Below are positions 25,721-35,322 of a DNA stretch of 64,000 nt, one piece after another. A program made the position numbers and the translations under genes. Every line of letters starts with the position of its first letter. Position 1 is the stretch's first letter. The notes beneath the pieces are model-generated. The model did not search any database, was not told where the DNA came from, and saw only the letters and a program-made list of their open reading frames with translations. Source of the DNA: Streptomyces fodineus (GTDB taxonomy: Bacteria > Actinomycetota > Actinomycetes > Streptomycetales > Streptomycetaceae); the NCBI RefSeq assembly GCF_001735805.1, contig NZ_CP017248.1, positions 682,001-746,000 of the forward strand. The letters run 5' to 3'.

Positions 25721-26497
25721 ATGACCCGATCCCGGCTCCTCTCGGTGCCGATCACCGCGGGCCTCGCCCTGGCCCTCAGCCTCCTGGGCAGCCCCGGTGC
25801 GCTCGCCGCCGATCCGCATGTCGCCCCCGGCGGCAACTTCGACCTGTCGGTCTGGGAGCTCCAGGAACCCGTCGGCTCCCCCGGCAGCCCGACGACCATC
25901 CCGTCGTCCCGGCTCCAGGGCGCGAACGGCTACCAGGACGCGTACTTCTACACCGACACCCGTGACGGGGCCATGACCTTCTGGGCGCCCGAGAAGGGCG
26001 TCACCACACCGAACTCCAACTACGCCCGCTCCGAGTTGCGCGAGATGAACCGCGCCGGCAGCACCGCCGACTGGGCGCTGTCCGGCTCACACAGGATGAG
26101 CGCGACCCTTCGCGTGGTGTCCGTGACGAAGAACGTGTGCGTCGGGCAGATCCACCTCGGCAGCGGCGGCTCCTCCACCAAGCCGCTGCTGGAGCTGTAC
26201 TACCACGCGAACGGCGACATCGTCCTCGGCACGGAGAACTCGCCGTCCGGCGGGCAGACCTCGCACGCCGTGGGGCACGTGCCGGTCGGCAAGACGTGGA
26301 GCTACACCATCGCCGTATCCGGCGGGAACACCATCGACCTGACCGTCAACGGCACCACCACCCACTACGGCATCCCGTCGTCGTTCCAGCAGTACAAGCA
26401 GTACTTCAAGGCCGGCTCCTACAACCAGTCCTCCTCGGACAGCACCACCGACGGCGCCCGTGTCGCGTTCTACGGCCTGACCGTGAAGCACGGCTGA
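25721..26497 (+). CDS. Secreted polysaccharide lyase family 7 (alginate lyase)
   Basis: A 258-residue exported lyase that cleaves alginate-type uronans by beta-elimination. A signal peptide (SRLLSVPITAGLALALSLLG, cut near ALA-AD) is followed by the PL7 jelly roll with all three signature motifs: RSELRE (103-108), QIH (143-145) and YFKAGSYNQ (228-236). The Arg, His and Tyr in these are the catalytic set of the family. A QIH rather than QVH motif is usually associated with polyguluronate or mixed preference. The ATG at 25721 follows AAGGG with an eight-base gap. Confidence 0.9.
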   Translation: MTRSRLLSVPITAGLALALSLLGSPGALAADPHVAPGGNFDLSVWELQEPVGSPGSPTTIPSSRLQGANGYQDAYFYTDTRDGAMTFWAPEKGVTTPNSNYARSELREMNRAGSTADWALSGSHRMSATLRVVSVTKNVCVGQIHLGSGGSSTKPLLELYYHANGDIVLGTENSPSGGQTSHAVGHVPVGKTWSYTIAVSGGNTIDLTVNGTTTHYGIPSSFQQYKQYFKAGSYNQSSSDSTTDGARVAFYGLTVKHG

Positions 26498-26589
26498 CAC
26501 GCCGCCCGACCTGCGCGACTGGTGCATTCGGCCGTACGGTCGTAGCGTCGGGTGAACGCGCTAGGAACAGCACGACGGCGGGAGCGACC

Positions 26590-27042
26590 ATGCGCGGATC
26601 AGTGATGGGAACGGCGGTCACCCTCGCGGCAGGCGCCCTTCTGACGGCGGCCATGACCACGGCTTCGGCGAGTCCACCGACCACGCCCCACAAGGCCGAT
26701 CCCCCGCGCCCCGTTCTCGTCGACTGCACCTGGCACCAGAACGTCCGCCCGGCCGACTTCATCCTGGCCTGCGGCGACGGCAACAGCCGCCTCATCGGGC
26801 TCCACTGGTCGCAGTGGAGCCCGGACGGCGCGACGGCCACGGGTGTGAACATGGTCAACGACTGCAAGCCGTACTGTGCGGCCGGCCGCTTCCACGGCTA
26901 CCCGGTCACGGTCCGGCTCGACGAAGCCAAGCCCTGGAAGAAGGATCCGGGTGTGCAGCACTACACGCGGATGACCCTCACCTACGCCCATGACCACCCC
27001 GAGGGGTTCCAGCAGGTCATGACCTACCCGCTCTGGGACTGA
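26590..27042 (+). CDS. Small secreted protein of unknown function
   Basis: A 150-residue exported protein with a clear signal peptide (GTAVTLAAGALLTAAMTTASAS). The mature part contains HWSQWSPDGATATG, VNDCKPYCAAGRFHGYPVTVRL and LTYAHDHPEGF, with Cys residues likely to form disulfides. This pattern recurs in small secreted actinomycete proteins that I cannot name. The ATG at 26590 follows GGGAG. It lies 92 bases after the lyase on the same strand but seems unrelated to glycan breakdown. Confidence 0.75.
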   Translation: MRGSVMGTAVTLAAGALLTAAMTTASASPPTTPHKADPPRPVLVDCTWHQNVRPADFILACGDGNSRLIGLHWSQWSPDGATATGVNMVNDCKPYCAAGRFHGYPVTVRLDEAKPWKKDPGVQHYTRMTLTYAHDHPEGFQQVMTYPLWD

Positions 27043-27075
27043 GGGCCGGCGAGCGGGTAGGTGCCGGGCGCCTGG

Positions 27076-30000
27076 TCAGGCGAGCTCCACCAGCAGGTCG
27101 CCGCCCTCCACCTGCTGGATGCGGTTGATGGCCAGCCGGGACACGCGGCCCGCCTTCGGCGCGGTGATGGTGGCCTCCATCTTCATCGCCTCGATGGTGG
27201 CGACGGTGGCGCCGGCGGCGATCTCGTCGCCCTCGGCCACCGCCAGGGTCACCACGCCGGCGAACGGCGCCGCCACATGGCCGGGGTTCGCGCGGTCGGC
27301 CTTCTCCGTCACCGGCACGTCCGAGGCCGCGGCGCGGTCACGGACCTGGATGGGCCGCAGCTGGCCGTTGAGCGTGGACATCACCGTGCGCATGCCCCGC
27401 TCGTCCGCCTCGCCGATCGCCTGCAGCTCGATCAGCAGCCGTACGCCGGGCTCCAGGTCGACGGCGTACTCCTTGGCGGGCCGCAGGCCGTAGAAGAACG
27501 CCTTGCTGTCCAGGACGCTGGTGTCGCCGAAGGACTGGCGGTGGGTGTCGAACTCGCGCGTCGGACCGGGGAACAGCAGCCGGTTGAGGGTGGCCCGGCG
27601 ATCCTTGGCCAGGCCCTCGCGGTCCTCAGCGGACAGCTCGGGCGCCGGCTTGGGCGCGGCCCGACCCTGCAGCGCCTTGGTACGGAACGGCTCGGGCCAG
27701 CCGCCGGGCGGGGTGCCCAGCTCGCCGCGCAGGAAGCCGATCACCGAGTCCGGGATGTCGAACCTGTCGGGCGTCTCCTCGAAGTCCTTCGGGGAGACCC
27801 CGGCGCCGACCAGGTGCAGGGCGAGGTCGCCGACCACCTTTGAGGACGGGGTGACCTTGACCAGGCGGCCGAGGATGCGGTCGGCGGCGGCGTACATGGC
27901 CTCGATGTCCTCGAAGCGGTCGCCGAGGCCGAGGGCGACGGCCTGGGTGCGCAGGTTGGACAGCTGGCCGCCGGGGATCTCGTGGTGGTAGACGCGGCCG
28001 GTCGGGGAGGCGAGGCCCGCCTCGAACGGGGCGTAGATCTTGCGGACGCCCTCCCAGTACGGCTCCAGGTCGCCGACGGCGTGCAGGTCGAGCCCGGTGG
28101 GACGGTCGGAGTGGTCGGTGGCGGCCACCAGCGCCGACAGCGAGGGCTGGGAGGTCGTACCGGCCATGGAGGCGACCGCGCCGTCCACCGCGTCGGCGCC
28201 CGCCTGGATCGCGGCGAGGTAGGTGGCGAGCTGGCCGCCGGCCGTGTCGTGCGTGTGCAGATGCACGGGCAGGTCGAACTCGCGGCGCAGCGCGGAGACC
28301 AGCTTGGCGGCGGCGGGGGCGCGCAGCAGTCCGGCCATGTCCTTGACGGCGAGGACATGGGCGCCGGCCTCGACGATCTGCTCGGCCAGGCGCAGATAGT
28401 AGTCGAGGGTGTACAGCCGCTCGGCGGGGTCGTTGAGGTCGGCGGTGTAGCAGAGGGCGACCTCGGCGATCGCGGTGCCGGTCTCGCGTACGGCGTCGAT
28501 GGCGGGGCGCATCTGGCCGACGTCGTTGAGGGCGTCGAAGATGCGGAAGATGTCGATGCCGGTGGCGGCGGCCTCCTGCACGAAGGCGTCGGTCACCTCG
28601 GTCGGGTACGGGGTGTAGCCGACGGTGTTGCGGCCGCGCAGCAGCATCTGGAGGCAGATGTTGGGGACGGCCTCGCGCAGGGCGGCCAGCCGCTCCCAGG
28701 GGTCCTCGGCGAGGAAGCGCAGCGCCACGTCGTACGTCGCACCGCCCCAGCACTCCAGGGAGAGCAGCTGCGGCAGGGTGCGGGCGACGACCGGGGCGAC
28801 GGCGAGGAGGTCCTTGGTGCGCACCCGGGTGGCGAGCAGGGACTGGTGGGCGTCGCGGAAGGTGGTGTCGGTGACCCCGATGGTCGGCGACTCACGCAGG
28901 TGGCGTGCGAAGCCCTCGGGGCCGAGGTCGACCAGCAACTGACGGGAACCGGCGGGAGGTTCACCGGCCGGCAGCGGCGGCAGCTTGGTGACCGGGTCGA
29001 GCAGGTCGGGGCGTTCGCCGTGCGGCTTGTTGACCGTGACGTCGGCGAGGTACGTGAGCAGCTTGGTGCCGCGGTCCGCGGAGGAGCGGGCGGTCAGCAG
29101 GTGCGGGCGCTGCTCGATGAAGGAGGTGGTGACCCGGCCCGCCTGGAAGTCGGGGTCGTCCAGGACGGCTTGCAGGAACGGGATGTTGGTGGCCACGCCG
29201 CGGATGCGGAACTCGGCCACGGCACGCCGGGCGCGGCCGACGGCCGCCTTGAAGTCCCGGCCCCGGCAGGTGAGTTTGACCAGCATCGAGTCGAAGTGCG
29301 CGCTGATCTCCGTACCGGCGTGGGTGGTGCCGCCGTCCAGGCGGATGCCGGAGCCGCCCGGGGAGCGGTAGGCGCTGATCCGGCCGGTGTCCGGGCGGAA
29401 GCCGTTGGCGGGGTCCTCGGTGGTGATACGGCACTGCAGGGCGGCGCCGCGCAGGGTGATGGTGTCCTGGGCGAGGCCGAGGTCGGCGAGGGTCTCGCCG
29501 GAGGCGATCCGCAGCTGGGCCTGGACCAGGTCGACGTCCGTGACCTCCTCGGTCACGGTGTGCTCGACCTGGATGCGCGGGTTCATCTCGATGAAGACGT
29601 GGTTGCCGTCGGGGTCGAGGAGGAACTCGACCGTGCCCGCGTTGCGGTAGCCGATCTCGCGGGCGAAGCGCACCGCGTCGTCGCAGATCCGCTCCCGTAC
29701 CTCCGGATCGAGGTTGGGGGCGGGAGCCAGCTCGATGACCTTCTGGTGGCGGCGCTGGAGCGAGCAGTCGCGCTCGTAGAGGTGGATGACGTTGCCCGCG
29801 CCGTCGGCGAGGATCTGCACCTCGATGTGGCGCGGGTCGACGACGGCCTTCTCCAGGAAGACGGTCGGGTCGCCGAACGCGGCGTCGGCCTCGCGGGAGG
29901 CGGCCTCGATGGACTCGCGCAGCTGGGCGGGGTCCTGCACACGGCGCATGCCGCGCCCACCGCCGCCGGCGACGGCCTTGACGAAGACGGGGAAGCCGAT

Positions 30001-30450
30001 CTCCTCGGCGGCGCGCACCAGTTCGTCCACGTCGTTGGACGGCTGGGAGGAGCCGAGCACGGGCACGCCGGCGGCGCGGGCGGCGGCGACCGCGCGGGCC
30101 TTGTTGCCGGTCAGCTCCAGGGTGGCGGTGCTCGGTCCGACGAAGGTGATGCCCGCCTCCTCGCAGGCGCGGGCCAGTTCGGGGTTCTCGGACAGGAAGC
30201 CGTAGCCCGGGTAGACGGCGTCGGCGCCGGCCCGGCGGGCGGCGCCCACGATCTCCTCGACGGAGAGGTAGGCGCGTACCGGGTGTCCCGGCTCCCCGAT
30301 CTCGTACGCCTCGTCGGCCTTCAGCCGGTGCAGCGAGTTGCGGTCCTCGTGCGGGAACACGGCGACGGTGCGCGCGCCGAGTTCGTAGCCCGCCCGGAAC
30401 GCGCGGATCGCGATCTCGCCACGGTTGGCGACCAGCACCTTACGGAACAT
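27076..30450 (-). CDS. pyc: Pyruvate carboxylase
   Basis: A 1124-residue biotin enzyme that carboxylates pyruvate to oxaloacetate, replenishing the TCA cycle. Domains in order: biotin carboxylase N domain (VLVANRGEIAIRAFRA), ATP-grasp (GGGGRGMRRV, EMNPRIQVEHTVTEE), carboxyltransferase (GVTDTTFRDAHQSLLATRVRT, ECWGGATYDVA, VKDMAGL), and a C-terminal biotin carrier with Lys1090 in EAMKME. Length and order are standard for the single-chain homotetrameric enzyme. Monocistronic on the minus strand. Confidence 0.97.
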   Translation of the reverse strand: MFRKVLVANRGEIAIRAFRAGYELGARTVAVFPHEDRNSLHRLKADEAYEIGEPGHPVRAYLSVEEIVGAARRAGADAVYPGYGFLSENPELARACEEAGITFVGPSTATLELTGNKARAVAAARAAGVPVLGSSQPSNDVDELVRAAEEIGFPVFVKAVAGGGGRGMRRVQDPAQLRESIEAASREADAAFGDPTVFLEKAVVDPRHIEVQILADGAGNVIHLYERDCSLQRRHQKVIELAPAPNLDPEVRERICDDAVRFAREIGYRNAGTVEFLLDPDGNHVFIEMNPRIQVEHTVTEEVTDVDLVQAQLRIASGETLADLGLAQDTITLRGAALQCRITTEDPANGFRPDTGRISAYRSPGGSGIRLDGGTTHAGTEISAHFDSMLVKLTCRGRDFKAAVGRARRAVAEFRIRGVATNIPFLQAVLDDPDFQAGRVTTSFIEQRPHLLTARSSADRGTKLLTYLADVTVNKPHGERPDLLDPVTKLPPLPAGEPPAGSRQLLVDLGPEGFARHLRESPTIGVTDTTFRDAHQSLLATRVRTKDLLAVAPVVARTLPQLLSLECWGGATYDVALRFLAEDPWERLAALREAVPNICLQMLLRGRNTVGYTPYPTEVTDAFVQEAAATGIDIFRIFDALNDVGQMRPAIDAVRETGTAIAEVALCYTADLNDPAERLYTLDYYLRLAEQIVEAGAHVLAVKDMAGLLRAPAAAKLVSALRREFDLPVHLHTHDTAGGQLATYLAAIQAGADAVDGAVASMAGTTSQPSLSALVAATDHSDRPTGLDLHAVGDLEPYWEGVRKIYAPFEAGLASPTGRVYHHEIPGGQLSNLRTQAVALGLGDRFEDIEAMYAAADRILGRLVKVTPSSKVVGDLALHLVGAGVSPKDFEETPDRFDIPDSVIGFLRGELGTPPGGWPEPFRTKALQGRAAPKPAPELSAEDREGLAKDRRATLNRLLFPGPTREFDTHRQSFGDTSVLDSKAFFYGLRPAKEYAVDLEPGVRLLIELQAIGEADERGMRTVMSTLNGQLRPIQVRDRAAASDVPVTEKADRANPGHVAAPFAGVVTLAVAEGDEIAAGATVATIEAMKMEATITAPKAGRVSRLAINRIQQVEGGDLLVELA

Positions 30451-30484
30451 CCTGGATTCCCTTCAGCTGCCCTGCCGGCGACGA

Positions 30485-30496
30485 ACACCATGGTGT
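30485..30496. promoter_or_regulatory. 12-bp perfect palindrome upstream of pyc
   Basis: ACACCATGGTGT lies 35 bases before the pyc start. A second dyad, GGCCACC (30522-30528) with GGTGGCC (30535-30541), follows. Either could be an operator controlling pyruvate carboxylase or a leader hairpin. No regulator can be named. Confidence 0.25.
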
Positions 30497-30609
30497 CAGC
30501 CACGCCCTGCCGTACCTCGCGGGCCACCTTAGGGGGTGGCCGCACCTGTCCACGTGCGAAAACCATCACATTGACGGGGTGGGCGACGCCACACGCGGGC
30601 GTGGCGGGA

Positions 30610-31548
30610 TCAGCATTCCAGGGACGTCATCGCCGTGCCCTTGGAACGGTCGGCGGTCGCCTGGGCGGGCACGGCGCGGGACGGCGTGGTCGCGGGCGTC
30701 GCCGACGGTTCGGCCGGCGCGGGGGCCGCCGTCGGCTCAGCGGGCGCCGGGGTTGCCGTCGGCTCAGCGGGCGCGGGGGTCGCCGTCGGCTCGATGGACG
30801 TGGGTCCGCCGTCCCGGGTGGAGAGCAGGGCGCGCAGGAGCGCCTGGAGGCGTGCGCGGCGGCCGTGCAGGAGGCCGAGGACGATCGCCGAGCCCACCGC
30901 GATCAGGTGCTCGCGGCCGGCCAGGTTGGGTACGGCGATGGACTCCCACACCATCGAGCCGCCGGTCAGTGTGAACACCACGGGCGCGCGTTTGACCACC
31001 GAGAGATAGGTGAACAGGCCGACCACGGCCGCGGAGGGCCCGGTGTCGAGCACCTGCCCGTACTCGTGCGGCAGCCCGAAACCCCACCAGCCGGGGCCCA
31101 GCGCGATCATCACGCGGGCGGTGAGCGTGCCGGCCACGGTGGTGGCGTAGGAGATCGCCAGTGTGCGGGCCCGGCCCAGGGCCAGTTCGGCCCAGGCGAA
31201 GGCGAGGAACAGCTGGGTGATGCCCGCCCACACCGGCAGATCGAGTGCCGGGACGTACAGCGAGACGGGCGTGCGCAGTAAGGACAGCCACAGCGGCAGG
31301 TCGGCCCTGACGCCGCCGAGCCGCGTCACCCACACCTCGCCGAGCGGGTACTGGGCGATGTCGTGGAAGAAGACGACGCCGAACGCGGCGACGCACGCCA
31401 GCAGCAGCCCGGACAGCCCGCGCCGGATGAGCCGCCGCACCGGTTCGACGACGATGGCGTGCCACTCGCCCCGCAGCGTGCGCCCGGTGAACCGGACCAG
31501 CCGTGCGAGCAGCGCGCGGCACCACTCGATGCGCCCTTCAGTCGTCAT
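30610..31548 (-). CDS. Rhomboid-like integral membrane protein with Ala/Pro-rich tail
   Basis: A 312-residue membrane protein. About six hydrophobic segments are visible (GLLLACVAAFGVVFF, GITQLFLAFAWAELALG, ISYATTVAGTLTARVMIALG, AAVVGLFTYLSVV, LIAVGSAIVLGLLHG). The loop DTGPSAAVVG resembles the GxSx Ser site of rhomboid proteases and GREHLIAVG could supply the His, so a rhomboid-like fold is likely, but the family is diverged and activity unproven. After residue 240 the cytoplasmic tail has a nine-residue repeat TATPAPAEP three to four times. Monocistronic. Confidence 0.6.
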   Translation of the reverse strand: MTTEGRIEWCRALLARLVRFTGRTLRGEWHAIVVEPVRRLIRRGLSGLLLACVAAFGVVFFHDIAQYPLGEVWVTRLGGVRADLPLWLSLLRTPVSLYVPALDLPVWAGITQLFLAFAWAELALGRARTLAISYATTVAGTLTARVMIALGPGWWGFGLPHEYGQVLDTGPSAAVVGLFTYLSVVKRAPVVFTLTGGSMVWESIAVPNLAGREHLIAVGSAIVLGLLHGRRARLQALLRALLSTRDGGPTSIEPTATPAPAEPTATPAPAEPTAAPAPAEPSATPATTPSRAVPAQATADRSKGTAMTSLEC

Positions 31549-32192
31549 GAGACACGACAGCCCATCGCCTTCGGCTCCCCCGGCATGTCCATCGCCCCCT
31601 TCACCCCACGTCCGGCATTCCGGTCGCGGGGCGCTTTCCTGTCATCCGCCCGTTTCCGTCGCCATCGTATAGATGTACGGATCTTCCCCGGCCGACCCAC
31701 CCCTGTGTGCGGGCGGCTTGCCCGCGTGGCTCGGCCGGTGGTCGCGCCTTCGGTTCTGGTGAGTGCGATTACGGGGACAGGGCGTGCGGCGCGTTTCTGG
31801 AACGCCGTGCGGCGGGGCGTGCGTTCCGGTACCCCTCGGTCATTTGCTGGTCCCGCCGCTGTCTTTCCGGCATGCGCCCGGTCCCTCCCCCGGTGTGGGC
31901 CTCTGTGGTGGTGAGGCCCGATCGGTGACAGTTCAGCGAGCCGGGAGGCGGGCGTCAAGATCCTTTGCGTATGCACGCGGGTGTGGGAAGACCCACAGGC
32001 CCCCAGCAGCGGAATCCGGGCGCGGAAGGCAACCTTCACCCGCTGGGATCCGTCCTCCAGTACAGGCCCCCGCTCCGCCCGCCGTACCGGTCGGTACCGG
32101 CGAGCCGACAGCGCGACAAACCGGTGGTCACCCGGAACGACCTGTCCGGGCCTGGCGGTCCGGCTGATTCCCGGCCTTGCGCGGAGCGTTGC
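31549..32192. other. Gene-poor intergenic stretch
   Basis: About 0.64 kb with no convincing gene on either strand. The long minus-strand frame here lacks a ribosome site, a recognisable domain and typical codon-position bias. No tRNA or other structured RNA was recognised. It may hold decayed sequence plus the promoter region of the aldo/keto reductase. Confidence 0.4.
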
Positions 32193-32223
32193 TTGACTTC
32201 GAGAGCGCTCCAACTCGTAGCGT
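32193..32223 (+). promoter_or_regulatory. MerR-type promoter of the aldo/keto reductase gene
   Basis: TTGACT (32193-32198) and TAGCGT (32218-32223) are separated by 19 bases, the long spacer typical of promoters activated by MerR-family proteins. The spacer carries a dyad TTCGAG-AGCG-CTCCAA centred between the boxes. This indicates activation by a MerR-type regulator that twists the DNA; no merR-like gene is in the window. Confidence 0.55.
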
Positions 32224-32304
32224 CGCAGACGTACGGCTCGTGAGGGATCCCCTGCCTGCCGTACGCGACGACGATCGAGTGTGCGGGAAAGGCTGGGACA
32301 TCAC

Positions 32305-33294
<990 letters not shown>

Positions 33295-33324
33295 GGGCGC
33301 CGCATACCGGACACGGCCCCGCCG

Positions 33325-34182
33325 ATGGGGCGAGGTGTTCCCGGGGTGGGTGCCGTATCTGCGTGGCAGACGCGTTCCGGCGAGCGCGGCGGTGGTCCCG
33401 GCCGGACTCGGGGCCACCGCCCTGACCCAGCGGGCGATCAGCCCGAACGCGGTGACCGCGAGAACCTCGGAGGGAACGGCTTCGGCCTGATCGAGGACGC
33501 GGCGGCCTGCCGCAAGGTGTACATCGGCCACCCGTCCGTCAGGCCGCAGGCCGCCCTGCTCGACCCGGAGCTGACGCTCTGCCTGCCGCCGGCCGCGACG
33601 GCCGCGACCGGCATCGTCGCGCTCGTCCACGGCATCGAGTCGCCGGCCTCGCGCGGCGCGAACGCCTTCTCCGTGGCCTGCGCCACCCAGGCGGTGGGCA
33701 TGGTCAGCCGTGCGCTGCCGGCCGCCCACCGGGACGGCTCGGACCTCGACGCGCGCGCCGAACTGATGATGGGCGCCCACCTGGCGGGCCAGGCCCTGAC
33801 CCTCTCCGGGCTCGGCCTGGTCCACGGCATCGGCCACGCGCTCACCGCCCACACCGGCACCCCGCACGGTGTTGCCCTGGCCGCCGTCCTGGAAGAGGTC
33901 ATGGAGTTCAGCGCACCGGCGGCGGGGGCGGCGTACGAGCAGGCGACGCGGGCGATGCGGGTGCCACCGCCCGACGACGGCGACTGGGCGCGGGCGGCCG
34001 TCACGGCGGTACGGGAACAGTGCGGGGCACTGGACATCAAGCGCCCGCTGCGCGAGCTGGGCACCGACCGCGACCTGCTGCCGGCCATCGCGGCGGGCGC
34101 GACCGCGGACGCGGTGACGAAGAACGCGCCGCGGCTGCCGGAGGAGGCAGAGGTGCTGGAGCTGCTGACGCGGGTGTATTGA
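33325..34182 (+). pseudogene. Remnant of an iron-containing alcohol dehydrogenase
   Basis: The last 230 codons match the C-terminal two thirds of Fe-ADHs (family length about 380): KVYIGHPSVRPQAALLDPEL, GLVHGIGHALTAHTGTPHGVA and a terminal helical domain. The N-terminal Rossmann part is missing. Just upstream, a piece like its nucleotide loop (VVPAGLGATALTQRAISP) appears in another frame around 33395-33460, implying at least one frameshift. The usual GxDALxHAIE reads GIVALVHGIE, so one metal ligand (Asp) is Val. I read this as a decayed gene; an N-truncated protein starting at 33325 is possible but would be inactive. Confidence 0.7.
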
Positions 34183-34303
34183 CGGGAGCCATCAGCACGG
34201 GCCCGGACCGGCGGAGGCACTGGGAACAAGCCCTGCGTACGGACCGTGGGTCTGCTCGCGGCGTCCCGGTCGCCGGTGGCCCGCTCGACCGGCCGGGCGG
34301 CGT

Positions 34304-35047
34304 TCACCCCTGCGCGTGCTCCTCGTGGGTCGGCAGGCGGTACACGTGGAAGGCCTGCCCGATGACCGGCTGGGCCACGTTCCGCACCCGGACCCCGCCG
34401 CTGGTCATGCCGTGCTCGGAGCCGGCGTGGGCGTGGCCGTGCACGGCGAGGTCGGCGCCGACGGTGTCGATCGCCTCGGCGAGCAGATAGCTGCCGAGGA
34501 ACGGATAGATCTCCTGCGGCTCCCCGGCCAGGGTGTCCGGCACGGGCGAGAAGTGGGTCAGGGCGATCCGTACGTCGCAGTTCCAGTCGGCCAGGTCCTT
34601 CAGGGCGTTCTGCAGTCCGTCTGCGCAGCGGCGGCTGTAGCGGACGAACTCCTTCATGATCGGTTCGCCGAACTCCCCGGCGCAGCGTCCGACGAATCCG
34701 CCGCCGAAGCCCTTCGTCCCGGCGACGCCGATGCGGGCCTCGTGTGCGCTGACGACGGCGGCCTGTCCTTCCAGCACATGGGCGCCGGCGTCCCGGAGGA
34801 TCGCGGAGACCTCCTCCGGCCGCTCGTCGTGGTAGTCGTGGTTGCCCAGGACGGCGACGACCGGCACACCGACGTCCTTGATCTCCCGGGCGACGACCGC
34901 GGCCTCCTCCGGGGTGCCGTGCCGCGTGAGGTCCCCGGCGAGGAGCAGGATGTCGGCGCACCTCGGCAGCGTCTCGAAGGAGGGGCGCAGCGTTCCCTGG
35001 CTTTCGGGGGCCATGTGGATGTCCCCGACGGCCGCGACGCGGATCAT
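34304..35047 (-). CDS. Metallophosphoesterase (calcineurin-like)
   Basis: A 247-residue dinuclear-metal phosphoesterase with the full motif set: GDIH near the start, LLLAGDLTRHG, VLGNHDYHD, THFSP and HGHAHAG. The ATG at 35047 has GGAGG seven bases upstream and overlaps the stop of the BON gene by three bases, so an upstream frame extension to 35158 is rejected. Cytoplasmic. Third gene of a coupled trio with a nucleotidyltransferase-like and a BON-domain gene; the substrate may be a nucleotide or phosphodiester. Confidence 0.9.
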   Translation of the reverse strand: MIRVAAVGDIHMAPESQGTLRPSFETLPRCADILLLAGDLTRHGTPEEAAVVAREIKDVGVPVVAVLGNHDYHDERPEEVSAILRDAGAHVLEGQAAVVSAHEARIGVAGTKGFGGGFVGRCAGEFGEPIMKEFVRYSRRCADGLQNALKDLADWNCDVRIALTHFSPVPDTLAGEPQEIYPFLGSYLLAEAIDTVGADLAVHGHAHAGSEHGMTSGGVRVRNVAQPVIGQAFHVYRLPTHEEHAQG

Positions 35048-35322
35048 GTCAGGTCCTCCCCGTGGTCGGGCGAGGAGGTCCCGGCGACCATGATGTCGCA
35101 GTGGACGGGATGCCCCGCCAGTTCCTCGCGGGCCAGGCGCAGGATGTCGTCCCGGCACTGGGTGGACGACACGGTGCCGGTCAGCAGGACGGCCTCGCCG
35201 CGCAGCTCCAGTCGTACGCCCAGTTCCCCGAGCGGCCCGGCGGCCAGGCGCTCGGCGAGGTGGGCGACGCGGTAGTCCAGGTTGCCGGCCGCCGACGCGG
35301 GCGGCGGGCTGGTGTCGGTCAT
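35044..35322 (-). CDS. BON-domain protein
   Basis: A 92-residue protein with one BON domain: DYRVAHLAERLAAG, LELRGEAVLLTGTVSSTQCRDDILRLARE, then VHCDIMVAG. BON domains bind phospholipid surfaces or small ligands. There is no signal peptide or membrane segment, so it probably acts in the cytoplasm or as a small adaptor. Its ATG overlaps the stop of the upstream nucleotidyltransferase-like gene (ATGA), and its stop overlaps the phosphoesterase start. Confidence 0.8.
   Translation of the reverse strand: MTDTSPPPASAAGNLDYRVAHLAERLAAGPLGELGVRLELRGEAVLLTGTVSSTQCRDDILRLAREELAGHPVHCDIMVAGTSSPDHGEDLT

Noticed and set aside
27982..31281. 1099-codon plus-strand frame opposite pyruvate carboxylase
   Set aside because: Antisense shadow of pyc; no recognisable domain, and composition follows from the GC-rich third positions of pyc.
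31545..32213. 222-codon minus-strand frame in the gene-poor stretch
   Set aside because: No ribosome site, no domain, Arg-rich with poor codon-position bias; it also overlaps the start of the rhomboid-like gene and the MerR-type promoter.
33295..34303. Mobile element explaining the broken alcohol dehydrogenase
   Set aside because: No transposase fragment, terminal inverted repeats or target duplication were seen; simple decay is enough.
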